Shown here piece by piece: positions 1 through 8,834 of a stretch of DNA of 64,000 nt. A model generated the notes under the pieces. That model worked only from the letters and a program-made list of their open reading frames with translations, was not told the DNA's origin and did no database searches. This DNA comes from Bog-756 sp963835465 (GTDB lineage: Bacteria > Actinomycetota > Acidimicrobiia > Acidimicrobiales > RAAP-2). The position numbers and the translations under genes were made by a program. Location of the stretch: positions 310,001 through 374,000 of the forward strand of contig CAWIFR010000002.1 of NCBI GenBank assembly GCA_963835465.1, given 5' to 3'. Within the stretch, counting starts at the first letter, position 1. Each line of letters opens with the position of its first letter.

Positions 1-1158
1 CTCTTCTCGTCGGGGACCACCGGGCTGCCCAAGGCCATCGTGCACGGCCACGGCGGGATCCTCCTCGAGCACCTGAAGTCGCTGGCCCTCCATCACGACC
101 TGGGCCCCGGCGACCGCTTCTTCTGGTTCTCGACCACGGGATGGATGATGTGGAACCTGCTGGTGTCCGGGCTCTGCGTCGGGTGCACCATCGTCCTGTT
201 CGACGGTGACCCGGGCTGGCCCGACCGGGGCGCCTTGTGGCGACTGGCCGCCGAGACCGGGGTCACCGTCTTCGGGGTCAGCGCACCCTTCCTCCTGGCC
301 TGCCGGAACGACGCCCTCGAACTCGGCACCGTGGGTGACCTGTCGAGGATCCGGTCGGTGGGGTCCACCGGCGCCCCGCTGCCGGCCGAGGGCTACCGAT
401 GGGTGCACGACCAACTGCCAAAGGTCTGGTTGACGTCGGTGAGCGGTGGCACCGACGTCTGCACGGCCTTCGTCGGCGGGAGTCCCCTCCTGCCGGTGGT
501 GGCCGGCGAGATCAGCTGCCGCTACCTGGGCGCCCGGGTCGAGGCCTTCGACGATGCCGGCCGCCCACTCGTGGGAGAGCAGGGTGAATTGGTGGTCACC
601 GCCCCCATGCCGTCCATGCCCACCGGCTTCTGGGGTGACGACGGCAGCCGGCTCGTGGACGCCTACTTCTCACGGTTCCCCGGGGTCTGGTGCCACGGCG
701 ACTGGATCACCATCACCGACCGGGGATCGTGCATCATCACCGGCCGTTCGGATGCCACCCTCAACCGGGGGGGCGTCCGATCGGGCACCAGCGAGTTCTA
801 CGCGGTGGTCGAAGCCATTCCCGGCATCACCGACAGCCTGGTCGTGCACCTCGAGGATGCCGCGGGAGGTGCCGGCCGACTGGTCCTCTTCGTACAGCTG
901 GACGAGTCCACGGTGCTCGACGGCCGGCTCCGGGCCCGCATTGCCGGTGACCTCCGATCAGGGCTCTCCCCCCGGCATGTGCCTGACGAGGTGCACGAGG
1001 TCCCGGCCATTCCCCGGACCCACTCGGGGAAGAAGCTGGAAGTGCCGGTGAAGCGGATCCTCGCCGGCTCAACGGTGGCCAGCGTGGTGAGCGTCGGCGC
1101 CCTGGCCGATCCCGGTGCCCTGGACGCGTTCGTCGAGATCGGCAGTCGTCCCGATTGA
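1..1158 (+). CDS. Acetoacetyl-CoA synthetase-type ligase, 5' truncated by window edge
   Basis: The gene enters from outside the window; 385 codons of its C-terminal part are visible. Members of this ANL-superfamily branch adenylate acetoacetate or a similar short keto acid and transfer it to CoA in the cytosol. The frame opens at base 1 with the ATP-binding P-loop SSGTTGLPK (visible residues 3-11), continues with TTGWMMWN (45-52), typical of acetoacetyl-CoA synthetases, and ends with the catalytic-lysine region HSGKKLEVPVK (from 341). It converges on the aldehyde dehydrogenase at 1188. With the thiolase at 2993 it would connect C4 ketone-body intermediates to acetyl-CoA, which fits the degradative neighbourhood. 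Substrate is inferred from family motifs only. Confidence 0.85.
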   Translation, partial: LFSSGTTGLPKAIVHGHGGILLEHLKSLALHHDLGPGDRFFWFSTTGWMMWNLLVSGLCVGCTIVLFDGDPGWPDRGALWRLAAETGVTVFGVSAPFLLACRNDALELGTVGDLSRIRSVGSTGAPLPAEGYRWVHDQLPKVWLTSVSGGTDVCTAFVGGSPLLPVVAGEISCRYLGARVEAFDDAGRPLVGEQGELVVTAPMPSMPTGFWGDDGSRLVDAYFSRFPGVWCHGDWITITDRGSCIITGRSDATLNRGGVRSGTSEFYAVVEAIPGITDSLVVHLEDAAGGAGRLVLFVQLDESTVLDGRLRARIAGDLRSGLSPRHVPDEVHEVPAIPRTHSGKKLEVPVKRILAGSTVASVVSVGALADPGALDAFVEIGSRPD

Positions 1159-1187
1159 TCCCGATCCGGCCGGCCGGGCGAGCGATC

Positions 1188-2663
1188 TCAGCCGACCGGC
1201 CAGGCCAGCGACTTGACCTCGAGGTATTGGTCGAACCCGGCGATCCCGTTCTGTCGACCGATCCCGCTGTCCTTGAATCCACCGAAGGGGAGGTCGGGCC
1301 CATAGATCATGCCGCCGTTGATGCTCACGGTGCCTGTCCGGATCCGTCCGGCCACGGCGAGGGCCCGCTCCAGCGAGCCGGAGTTCACGGCGCCGCCCAG
1401 TCCGTACTCGCTGTCATTGGCGATCCTGACGGCATCGTCATCGTCCTCGTAGGGGATGACCACCAGCACGGGTCCGAAGATCTCCTCACGGGCGATGGTC
1501 ATCGAGTTGTCCACCCCGGTGAAGAGCGTCGGCTCGACGAACCAGCCTCTGGGCTGATCTGACGGACGACCGCCGCCGAGGGCCAGGGTGGCGCCCTCCG
1601 CGACCCCCCGCTCGATGTAGCCGAGGACCCGGCTCCGCTGCTTCTCGGAGATGAGCGGGCCCATCATGACGTCGGGACGTTGGGGATCGCCGTAGGGGAC
1701 GCCGGCCAGCATGGTCACCAAGAGCTCGACCCCCTCGTCGTAGCGGGTCCGGGGCAGGAGCATGCGGGTGGGGATGGCACATCCTTGACCGGCATGGGCA
1801 CAGACGGCGAGCCCGGACATCATGGCCGTGGGGAAGTCGGCGTCGTCCAGGACGATGGTGGCCGACTTGCCCCCGAGCTCGAGAAAGAGCCGCTTCAGGG
1901 TGGCCGCCCCCTTCTCCATGATCCGCTTCCCCACGCCGGTCGAGCCGGTGAACGAGATCAGGTCGACCTGCGGGGAGAGGGTGAGCTCCTCGCCGACCAT
2001 GTGGTCGGACGAGGGGACCACGTTGACCACGCCGGGCGGGATGTCGGTGTGCTCGGCGACGATCCGCCCGAGCAGCGTGGCGTTCCACGGCGTGTCCGGC
2101 GCCGGCTTCAGAATGGTGGTGTTGCCGGTGGCCAGCGCCTGGGCCAGCTTCGTCACCGAGACCTCGAAGGGGAAGTTCCAGGGCACCACGGCCCCGACCA
2201 CGCCGACGGGCTCCTTGACGATGCGCCGGGAGTTCACGTTCCCCCGGAAGTCAGGAGCGTCGGGAAGGTCGGTCTCCCAGGCGAACTCGTCGATGAGCTG
2301 GGCCGGATAGGTGATGGCTCCATCGAGCGGAGCGTCGAGCTGGGGTCCGAAGGTCAACATGCGCGGGCAGCCCACCTCGAGGATGAGCTGCTCCCGGATC
2401 TCCTCGCGCTCGGCCACCAGGGCCTGATGGAGCTGCTCGAGGCAGTGCCGCCGGAAGGACCGGTTGGTCGACCAGTCGGTGTCATCGAACGCACGCCGGG
2501 CCGCGGCGATGGCCCGCTGCATGTCCCCACTGGAGGCGTCGGCCACCTGTCCGACCTCCTCCTCGGTGGCCGGATTCACGTTGGCGAACGTCTTCCCCCC
2601 GGTGGCCTCGACGAGCTTGCCGTCGATCAGCATCCTCGGCTCCGGATTCACCGTTGCTGCCAT
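1188..2663 (-). CDS. NAD(P)+-dependent aldehyde dehydrogenase
   Basis: A 491-residue ALDH-superfamily enzyme of normal length that oxidises an aldehyde to the acid. The cofactor and active-site signatures are all present: VPWNFPFE (oxyanion Asn), FTGSTGVGK, LELGGKSA (general-base Glu) and AGQGC (nucleophilic Cys). I place the start at the ATG at 2663 (protein MAATVNPEP) because a GAGGAGGT ribosome-binding site lies 6-7 bases upstream; an ATG seven codons earlier has no such site. It is a second copy of the kind seen at 4203, and the two flank a thiolase. The aldehyde substrate cannot be told from sequence; an alcohol or side-chain aldehyde made by the nearby oxygenases is a reasonable inference. 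Confidence 0.93.
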   Translation of the reverse strand: MAATVNPEPRMLIDGKLVEATGGKTFANVNPATEEEVGQVADASSGDMQRAIAAARRAFDDTDWSTNRSFRRHCLEQLHQALVAEREEIREQLILEVGCPRMLTFGPQLDAPLDGAITYPAQLIDEFAWETDLPDAPDFRGNVNSRRIVKEPVGVVGAVVPWNFPFEVSVTKLAQALATGNTTILKPAPDTPWNATLLGRIVAEHTDIPPGVVNVVPSSDHMVGEELTLSPQVDLISFTGSTGVGKRIMEKGAATLKRLFLELGGKSATIVLDDADFPTAMMSGLAVCAHAGQGCAIPTRMLLPRTRYDEGVELLVTMLAGVPYGDPQRPDVMMGPLISEKQRSRVLGYIERGVAEGATLALGGGRPSDQPRGWFVEPTLFTGVDNSMTIAREEIFGPVLVVIPYEDDDDAVRIANDSEYGLGGAVNSGSLERALAVAGRIRTGTVSINGGMIYGPDLPFGGFKDSGIGRQNGIAGFDQYLEVKSLAWPVG

Positions 2664-2992
2664 GCCCGACCTCCTCGTTTCCACCGGCGTGCCGCCATGC
2701 CGGGAGCGGAGAAGTGGGGTACCTCAACCGTCCGGCACCGCCTCGGCCTGCGGCTGATAATAGCGTTTCGCAGGATCCGCTGTGCCCGGTAGGATCGCCG
2801 GTAGTCAAATTGCAGATTCGACAGATGACCATTTTCGTGGGCGTCCGAGGTCGGCGACGAGGACGCCGGCAGGCCGGGGAGCGGTCGGGCGAACTAGACC
2901 GCCTCCACCGATCGGGCCATGCTGGTGCGTGACCGCCGGTGCCCACGGGACCGTCCACGTCGCTTCCACAAGGTTATGAGGAGAGTTCCAAG
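2664..2992. promoter_or_regulatory. 329-bp divergent intergenic region
   Basis: No convincing gene is visible. For the minus-strand aldehyde dehydrogenase a TATTAT -10 box lies at 2762-2757, about 90 bases before its start, without a clear -35. For the thiolase a GAGGAGAG ribosome-binding site sits just before 2993; a possible TAGGAT -10 lies near 2790. No strong inverted repeat was found here, unlike in several other divergent regions of this window. Confidence 0.4.
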
Positions 2993-4171
2993 ATGCAAGA
3001 TGCAGTGATCGTCTCGACGGCGCGCACTCCGATCGCAACGGCATTCAAGGGGTCGCTGGTCGACGTGGACGCCTTTGACTTGGCCACGCACGCCATCGCC
3101 GAGTCGGTCCGACGGGCGGGAATCGATCCACTGCTGGTCGACGACGTCGTCCTCGGGGAGAGCCTGTATGGCGGCGGTGACATCGCACGCTACTCGGCCA
3201 TCGAGGCTGGTCTCGTCCATGTGCCCGGCGTGGCCCACAACCGGCACTGCGCTTCCTCGCTGGCCGCCGTCCAGAGCGCGGCCGCATCGATCCGGGCGGG
3301 CATGGACCGTGCTGTCGTCGCCGGCGGCGCGTACTCGCAGTCAACCTCGCCGCGTTCGACCCGACGGGTCCCCGGTACCGATGACTGGTCGGACTGGATG
3401 TCGCCCAGCCACCGGGACACCCCCGACGCCCCCAACATGGACATGTCCATCACCGTGGGCTGGAACGCGGCAGTCAGCGCCGGGGTCACACGCGAGGAGA
3501 TGGATGCCTGGGCCCTGCGATCGCACCAGCGGGCGGTGGCCGCCATTGACGCCGGGTCCTTCGAGGCGGAGATCGCACCGATCGAGGTCTCCCGTCGGGA
3601 CGGGACGACATTCACCTTCGCCGTCGATGAGCATCCCAGACGGGAGACCAGCCTGGAGAAGCTGGCCTCGCTGAAGCCGCTGCACCCCGAGATCGAGGGC
3701 TTCAGCATCACCGCCGGCAACGCCGGGGGGGTCAATGACGGCGCCGCGGCCATGCTCATCGTCGACCGAGCGCTGAGCGAGGAGCTCGGACTGCCGCCGC
3801 TGGCTGTGGTCAAGGCGTGGGCCTCCGCCGGCGTCCCTCCCCATGACACCGGTCTGGCCCCGACAGTGGCCATCCCCAAGGCCCTCGACCGGGCTGGGCT
3901 CACCGTCGACGACGTTGCTCTCTGGGAGATCAACGAGGCGTTTGCCTCGATGTGTGTGGCCACGACGCGGATCCTGGGCATCGACGAGTCCATCGTCAAT
4001 GTCCTCGGGAGCGGTTGCAGCCTCGGCCATCCCATCGCCATGACCGGGGCCCGGATGGTCATCTCCCTGGCTCACGAGCTCCAGCGCCGGGGCGGCGGGA
4101 CCGGGGTGGCGGCCATGTGCGCCGGTGGGGGCATGTCCACGGCCGTGGTGCTCGAGGTGCCGGCGCCCTGA
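2993..4171 (+). CDS. Thiolase (acetyl-CoA C-acyltransferase)
   Basis: A 392-residue thiolase of usual length that cleaves 3-ketoacyl-CoA to acetyl-CoA and a shortened acyl-CoA (or the reverse). The acyl-accepting cysteine is C86 in NRHCASSLAA, and the catalytic histidine H346 (GCSLGHPIA) and second cysteine C376 (MCAGGGMST) are intact. The ATG at 2993 (MQDAVIVSTARTP) is preceded by GAGGAGAG at good spacing; an in-frame GTG at 2939 would add 18 untypical residues and is rejected. Flanked by two aldehyde dehydrogenases on the opposite strand, it probably performs a terminal step of the beta-oxidation encoded along the island. Confidence 0.95.
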   Translation: MQDAVIVSTARTPIATAFKGSLVDVDAFDLATHAIAESVRRAGIDPLLVDDVVLGESLYGGGDIARYSAIEAGLVHVPGVAHNRHCASSLAAVQSAAASIRAGMDRAVVAGGAYSQSTSPRSTRRVPGTDDWSDWMSPSHRDTPDAPNMDMSITVGWNAAVSAGVTREEMDAWALRSHQRAVAAIDAGSFEAEIAPIEVSRRDGTTFTFAVDEHPRRETSLEKLASLKPLHPEIEGFSITAGNAGGVNDGAAAMLIVDRALSEELGLPPLAVVKAWASAGVPPHDTGLAPTVAIPKALDRAGLTVDDVALWEINEAFASMCVATTRILGIDESIVNVLGSGCSLGHPIAMTGARMVISLAHELQRRGGGTGVAAMCAGGGMSTAVVLEVPAP

Positions 4172-4202
4172 GCGGCATCCGGCTCCCCCGGCTGGGGCCC
4201 GG

Positions 4203-5663
4203 TCAGGGCGGCGGCGCGGCCGGGGCCACCGAAATGGACTTGACCTCGAGGTAGCCCTCCAGGCCTTCGCGCCCGAGCTCGCGCCCGATGCCACTGGCCT
4301 TCATGCCGCCGAAGGGAGCCGCCGGGTCCATGCTGTAGGGCTGGTTCACCCCGAACGATCCGGTTCGCACCCGTCGGGCCACCTCGAGGCCGCGATCGAC
4401 GTCGGTCGTCCACACCGACCCGGACAGGCCGTAGTCGGAGTCGTTGGCGATACGGACGGCGTCGTCGCCGTCGCCATAGGGGATGATCGACAGCACCGGG
4501 CCGAAGATCTCTTCCCTGGCGATGCGCATACCGTTGTCGACGTCGGCGAACAGTGTCGGCCGTACGTACCAGCCTCGGTCGAGGCCCTCAGGCTGTGCCG
4601 AGCCACCCACCACCAGTCGCGCCCCGTCCTGCTCGCCACTCTCGATGAATCCGCGTACTCGCTCCTGCTGCCGTCGGGTGACCAGAGGGCCGATCTCCAC
4701 GGTCCGGTCGGACGGGTCGCCCATGGGAAGCTCCTCCACCATGGAGGCCAGTGCGTCCAGGTACTCGTCGTACCGCGACCTCGGCACCAGCACCCGGGTC
4801 TGGGCCACGCAGGCCTGACCGCTGTTCATCAACCCGGCCACCCGCACCCCCTGGGCCACGGCATCCGGATCGGCGTCGTCGAGGACGATGGCCGCCGACT
4901 TGCCGCCCAGCTCCAGGCTGACCCGGGTGAGCGAGGCGCCACAGGTGGCGGCCACCTGGCGTCCTGCGGCCGTCGAGCCCGTGAAGGCGACCTTGTCTAC
5001 TCCGGGGTGACCGACCAGGAGCTCCCCGACCTCACGGCCGCCGGGAAGGACGCTGACGAGGCCGGGTGGCAGCCCGAGTCCGTCGACCAGCTCAGCCAGT
5101 AGCAGTGCGTCGAGGGGTGTCTCGGGTGCGGGCTTGACGATGATGGGGCAGCCGGCCAACAGGGCCGGCGCCAGCTTCCCGGCGATGAGGAACTGGGGCA
5201 TGTTCCACGGGACGATGGCCACGACGACACCGACGGCCTCCTTGCGCAGGATCAGGTCCTCCCCGTAGGCCCCGGGGCGGGTGCCCTCCCACTCGTAGGC
5301 CGAGGCGATGTCGGCAAAGGTGTCGAGCAGCATCATGGGCAAGGTGGCCTGGGCGAATCTCGAGAAGGAGGCCGGGGCGCCCATCTCGGCGGTGATCAGC
5401 TTGGCCATCTCGCCGCGCCGGGCGGCGTAGTCCTCGCTGAGCCGACGCACGGCTTCGACCCGGTCCGTCGGGTCGAGCCGGGGCCAAGGCCCCTCGTCGA
5501 AGGCGAGCCGGGCAGCAGTCACGGCACGGTCGACGTCCTCGGGACCGGCCACCGGCACCGAGGCGATGGTCTCCTCGGTGTGGGGGGAGACGACGTCGAT
5601 GGTCTCTCCGCTGGTCGGTGGCGACCACGCTCCTCCCACGTACAGCCGTCCCGACGATGCCAT
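4203..5663 (-). CDS. NAD(P)+-dependent aldehyde dehydrogenase
   Basis: A 486-residue aldehyde dehydrogenase with VPWNMPQF, FTGSTAAGR, LELGGKSAAIV and the cysteine motif GQACVAQTR, so all catalytic residues are present. The start at 5663 (MASSGRLYVGG) follows a GAAGGAGGG ribosome-binding site; the frame is open further upstream, but that part overlaps the promoter. It is a paralogue of the enzyme at 1188, though not a near-identical copy. It is divergent from the LLM oxidoreductase at 5773, and its -10 box (TAGTTT, 5707-5702) lies inside the 36-bp element that recurs before the P450 at 23.4 kb, so the two genes may be co-regulated. Confidence 0.93.
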   Translation of the reverse strand: MASSGRLYVGGAWSPPTSGETIDVVSPHTEETIASVPVAGPEDVDRAVTAARLAFDEGPWPRLDPTDRVEAVRRLSEDYAARRGEMAKLITAEMGAPASFSRFAQATLPMMLLDTFADIASAYEWEGTRPGAYGEDLILRKEAVGVVVAIVPWNMPQFLIAGKLAPALLAGCPIIVKPAPETPLDALLLAELVDGLGLPPGLVSVLPGGREVGELLVGHPGVDKVAFTGSTAAGRQVAATCGASLTRVSLELGGKSAAIVLDDADPDAVAQGVRVAGLMNSGQACVAQTRVLVPRSRYDEYLDALASMVEELPMGDPSDRTVEIGPLVTRRQQERVRGFIESGEQDGARLVVGGSAQPEGLDRGWYVRPTLFADVDNGMRIAREEIFGPVLSIIPYGDGDDAVRIANDSDYGLSGSVWTTDVDRGLEVARRVRTGSFGVNQPYSMDPAAPFGGMKASGIGRELGREGLEGYLEVKSISVAPAAPPP

Positions 5664-5701
5664 CGACCCTCCTTCTTCGACAAACTGCTTGCGCACAAGT
5701 G

Positions 5702-5737
5702 AAACTAGCATTGCACGAAAAAAAGAAGTAGGTTCTC
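5702..5737 (-). promoter_or_regulatory. Copy 1 of a shared 36-bp promoter/operator element
   Basis: This stretch matches 23501-23536 at 29 of 36 positions without gaps. Read on the minus strand it has GAGAACC, a T-tract, then GCAATGC and an extended -10 TGCTAGTTT at its end. In the plus orientation the core features are AGCATTGCAC, an A-tract, AAGAAG and GTTCTC; AGAA and TTCT form a short inverted repeat with a 5-base spacer. It lies between the divergent aldehyde dehydrogenase and LLM genes. A repressor-binding promoter is the simplest reading; the regulator is not identified. Confidence 0.5.
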
Positions 5738-5772
5738 TTCTCGCCAGCCCCAGCATAGGGAGGACAGTAGGC

Positions 5773-6726
5773 ATGCGCATCGGCTTGATGGTCGGCCCTG
5801 AGCGTGGTCGATACCGGACCAAAGTGGAGCGGCTTCAGGCCGACGCCCGCTGGGCCGAGGAGGCCGGACTGGCCACCGTCTGGGTCCCGCAGATCCCCGA
5901 CGAGTTCGACGCCCTGACCGCCGCCACCGTCATCGGCGCCGAGACGTCCCGAATCGAGATCGGCACCGCCGTGGTGCCGATCCAGCCCCGGCACCCCATC
6001 GCCCTCGCGCAGCACGTCCTCTCGGTCCAGGCCGTCTGCGAGGGGCGCCTCGCCATCGGCCTGGGCGTCTCCCACCACTGGATCATCGACGAGATGTTGG
6101 GACTCCCCTATGAGCACCCGCTGGCCACCATGCGGGACTACCTCGACGTGCTCGACCAGGCCCTGTCCGGCCCAGGCCCGATCGACGTCGAGAACAGTCG
6201 GTTCTCGATTCACAACCCCCTCGACATCACCGACCTCAGCCCCACCCCGGTGCTCCTGGCCGCGCTCGGCCCCCGCATGCTGCAACTGTGCGGCGAGCGC
6301 ACCGATGGGACCATCCTGTGGTTGGCCGATGAGCGGGCGATCGGCACCTACATCGTCCCCAAGCTGACCAGGGCCGCCGAGGCCGCGGGCCGGCCCAGTC
6401 CCCGGGTGGTGGCCGGCGTCCCGGTCTGCCTCTGTGGTGACCACGAGATCGACGTCGCCGTGGCCCGGGCCAACCGGTTGCTGTCCGAGGCCGAGGTCTC
6501 GCCCAACTACCAGCGGTTGCTCGACCAGGGCGACGCCCAGAGCGTCGGTGACATCCTCGTGGCCGGCAGTGAGTCGACCATCAGGAAGCGCCTCCAAGGG
6601 TTTGCCGACGCCGGCGTCACCGATCTGTCGGTGCGAGTGGTGCCCATAGGGCAGGGCCGAGACGAGCTCATCAGCTCGTCCCGGCGCACCCGGGCGCTGC
6701 TGGCCTCACTGGCTACGGCTCTGTAG
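5773..6726 (+). CDS. LLM-class (luciferase-like, probably F420-dependent) oxidoreductase
   Basis: A 317-residue TIM-barrel protein of the luciferase-like monooxygenase superfamily; actinobacterial members of this length usually use coenzyme F420 or reduced FMN. It begins MRIGLMVGPERGR at an ATG preceded by GGGAGGACAG and contains the strand/helix series typical of the family (EIGTAVVPIQPRHP, GRLAIGLGVSHH, PVLLAALGPRMLQL). It is divergent from the aldehyde dehydrogenase at 4203 across the shared 36-bp element. The substrate is unknown; a redox step on a CoA-bound or alicyclic intermediate of the island is an inference. A second LLM protein lies at 39006. Confidence 0.85.
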   Translation: MRIGLMVGPERGRYRTKVERLQADARWAEEAGLATVWVPQIPDEFDALTAATVIGAETSRIEIGTAVVPIQPRHPIALAQHVLSVQAVCEGRLAIGLGVSHHWIIDEMLGLPYEHPLATMRDYLDVLDQALSGPGPIDVENSRFSIHNPLDITDLSPTPVLLAALGPRMLQLCGERTDGTILWLADERAIGTYIVPKLTRAAEAAGRPSPRVVAGVPVCLCGDHEIDVAVARANRLLSEAEVSPNYQRLLDQGDAQSVGDILVAGSESTIRKRLQGFADAGVTDLSVRVVPIGQGRDELISSSRRTRALLASLATAL

Positions 6727-6741
6727 GCCGTCTACCCCCGC

Positions 6742-7704
6742 TCACAGTGGCGGCAGGGGCGGGAGCTGCCGGCTGGCCAGGAGTTGGCGACCCAGCTCCC
6801 GGGTCAGCGCGCGGGCGGTGCCGAACAGCTGGTCGAGGACGAGGGCACGACCTACGAAGTGGTGGAAGTCGTGCTCGGTGGTGAACCCGATGCCAGCTAG
6901 TACCTGTTGGCAGTGTCGAGTCGCCGTTTTGGCGCTGCGCCCGGCCAATGCCTTGGCCGTGGCCGCCGCCGCCGGCGTTCCCTCGTCCCAGGCGGAGCTC
7001 AGGGCGGCATCGGCCGACTCGACGGCCACCAGCGTGTCGGCCAGCCGGTGCCGGACCGCCTGGAACATGGCAATGGGCTGCCCGAACTGGATCCGCTCCA
7101 ACGCGTGTTCCCGGGCCAGCTCGAGCATGGCCCGAGAGGTGCCGACCAGCTCGTGGCCCACGGCCAGCTGGGCCCGGGCGACCGCTTGATCCCAGTGACC
7201 GGCCTCGAGGAGGCTTGGGGTGGTCAGGGGCAGGTCCTCGCCGGTGACCTGGAGGAGTCCGAGTCGCGGGTCCACTCCGTGCACCGGTCGGAGCGCGAGG
7301 TCGGCGGTGGCGACTTCGAGGGTGAACGTTCCGTCGTCGGAGCTGGCCACCACCCAGGCGGTGGTGGCATCGATCAACGGGGCCTGGGCCACCCCGTCCA
7401 CGGTGAGGCCCTCCCTGACGATCCGGCCCGGCGGTCGCCAGCGACCGAGGGCGGGCAGGACCGTGCCGACTGAGGAGTCGGTCTTCACGCCGAGTGCGTC
7501 ACCGAGGACCGAGCCCAGGGCCGAGGTGCTGGTGTTGGCTGCGCCCACCTGCTCGAACAGGGACGAGACGGCCAGCCTCGGGTAGGCGGACAGAGCCTCG
7601 GGCCAGCCGATCTCTGCCAGGGTCTGGTCCAGGGCTGACCCGCGGGCCGATGCGCAGGCGTGGCGGAGGGAGCTCTCGAACAGCGAACGCTCGTCGTCGT
7701 CCAT
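6742..7704 (-). CDS. Acyl-CoA dehydrogenase, small (beta-type) subunit
   Basis: A 320-residue ACAD-fold protein, shorter than the usual 380-400. The C-terminal ACAD domain is recognisable (RIQFGQPIAMFQAVRHRLAD; GIGFTTEHDFHHFVGRA), but the EGT catalytic-glutamate loop is absent and the N-terminal half is poorly conserved. Its ATG overlaps the stop of the full-size ACAD at 7704-8834 (ATGA), so the two are translated together. Adjacent small/large pairs of this kind form the alpha2beta2 ACADs known from mycobacterial steroid side-chain catabolism (FadE26-27, FadE28-29). I infer the same arrangement here, with this as the degenerate subunit. A second such pair is at 29366-31516. Confidence 0.85.
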   Translation of the reverse strand: MDDDERSLFESSLRHACASARGSALDQTLAEIGWPEALSAYPRLAVSSLFEQVGAANTSTSALGSVLGDALGVKTDSSVGTVLPALGRWRPPGRIVREGLTVDGVAQAPLIDATTAWVVASSDDGTFTLEVATADLALRPVHGVDPRLGLLQVTGEDLPLTTPSLLEAGHWDQAVARAQLAVGHELVGTSRAMLELAREHALERIQFGQPIAMFQAVRHRLADTLVAVESADAALSSAWDEGTPAAAATAKALAGRSAKTATRHCQQVLAGIGFTTEHDFHHFVGRALVLDQLFGTARALTRELGRQLLASRQLPPLPPL

Positions 7705-8834
7705 CAGTGGCCCGTCCCCAGATCGAGGAGTCGCCGGGCGATGATGTTCCGCTGGATCTCGGCCGTCCCGCCGTAGATGGTGGCGGCTCGGGAGTAGAGG
7801 AACTCGCGTCGCCATCGGTCGCTGGCGGGGTCGTCGCCGGCGACCACGTCGGCACCCAGTCCGTCGGCCACGAGGTCGAACACGGCCTGCTCGGCCGTGG
7901 CCACCAGGACCTTGTCCACCGAGGTCTCGGGGCCGAGGTGCTCGCCTCGGGCCAGGCGGTGCTGGGTCGACCGCGAGCGGGCCCGCAAGGAGTAGAGCAG
8001 TTGGGCCACCTCGCCCACGGCGGCGGGTTCGAGGGCGTCGGGGGGGACGGTGTCGAGGAGGCCCTGCAGCCGCCGATGGAGGTAGGCGGCACGGTGCCAC
8101 AGGGCGGTGCTCCGTTCGAAGGGGAGCAGGTCCATGGCCACCGCCCAGCCCTGGCCCTCCTCGCCGAGCGTGCGTTCGACGGGTACGACGACCCCGTCGA
8201 AGAAGACCTCGGAGAACTCCGGGGCGCCGTGCATGGTCTCGATGGGCCGCACGTCGATGCCTGGGCTGTCCATGTCCACGAACAGGGCGGTGATCCCGCG
8301 GTGCGCCGACTCGACGGTGCCGGTCCGGGTGAGGAGCACGCAGCGGTCGGCGTACTGGGCCAGGCTGGTCCAGACCTTCTGCCCGGTGACCCGCCAGACG
8401 CTGCCGTCCCGGGTGGCCCGGCAGGTAAGGGCGGCCAGGTTGCTCCCAGTGCCCGGCTCGGAGAACCCCTGGCACCATGTCTCGTCCCCCCGGAGCAGGC
8501 GGGGGACCATCCCGGCGGCCAGGTCCGGCACGGCGTAGTCGATCATCGTCGGGGCCAGCACCTCGGTCATCGAGTAGATACCCGGCTCGACCAGGTCCCG
8601 TGAGGTGAGTGCCTCGCCCAGGTAGGCGCGCAGCAGTGGTGAGCCTCCGAGCCCGCCGACCCGTTCGGGCCACCCCCAACGCATCCAGCCGGCGTCGTAG
8701 GTCAGCCGCTTGACCAGGGCCAGATGATCCATCTGATCGTCGAGCGTCTCGACGGCCCCGGGCCCCGGGGTGAGGACGGCCAGGTGCTCGTCGAGCCACG
8801 CGTCCAAGGACGACCGGAACTCGGGCAGCTCCAT
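7704..8834 (-). CDS. Acyl-CoA dehydrogenase, large (alpha-type) subunit
   Basis: A 376-residue ACAD with the FAD/substrate signatures WCQGFSEPGTGSNLA and GQKVWTS and a C-terminal IYGGTAEIQRNIIARRLL. The position normally holding the catalytic glutamate of medium-chain ACADs (EGT) is glycine here (GGT), as is common in heteromeric ACADs whose base lies elsewhere. The start MELPEFRSS at 8834 overlaps the stop of the SnoaL-like gene, and the next gene overlaps too, giving a tightly coupled run of four genes (10335 to 6742). Predicted to oxidise an acyl-CoA to the enoyl-CoA with the 6742 partner; substrate unknown. Confidence 0.9.
   Translation of the reverse strand: MELPEFRSSLDAWLDEHLAVLTPGPGAVETLDDQMDHLALVKRLTYDAGWMRWGWPERVGGLGGSPLLRAYLGEALTSRDLVEPGIYSMTEVLAPTMIDYAVPDLAAGMVPRLLRGDETWCQGFSEPGTGSNLAALTCRATRDGSVWRVTGQKVWTSLAQYADRCVLLTRTGTVESAHRGITALFVDMDSPGIDVRPIETMHGAPEFSEVFFDGVVVPVERTLGEEGQGWAVAMDLLPFERSTALWHRAAYLHRRLQGLLDTVPPDALEPAAVGEVAQLLYSLRARSRSTQHRLARGEHLGPETSVDKVLVATAEQAVFDLVADGLGADVVAGDDPASDRWRREFLYSRAATIYGGTAEIQRNIIARRLLDLGTGH

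Noticed and set aside
5725..5740. A KstR-type steroid regulator site (AGAAC-N2-GTTCT)
   Set aside because: AGAA and TTCT are 5 bases apart here, not 4, and the C/G pair of the KstR core is missing. No true KstR box was found in the window.
6742..8799. A 685-codon version of the small acyl-CoA dehydrogenase
   Set aside because: The N-terminal extension is an out-of-frame reading of the large ACAD gene; the ATG at 7704 overlaps that gene's stop as expected for an operon.
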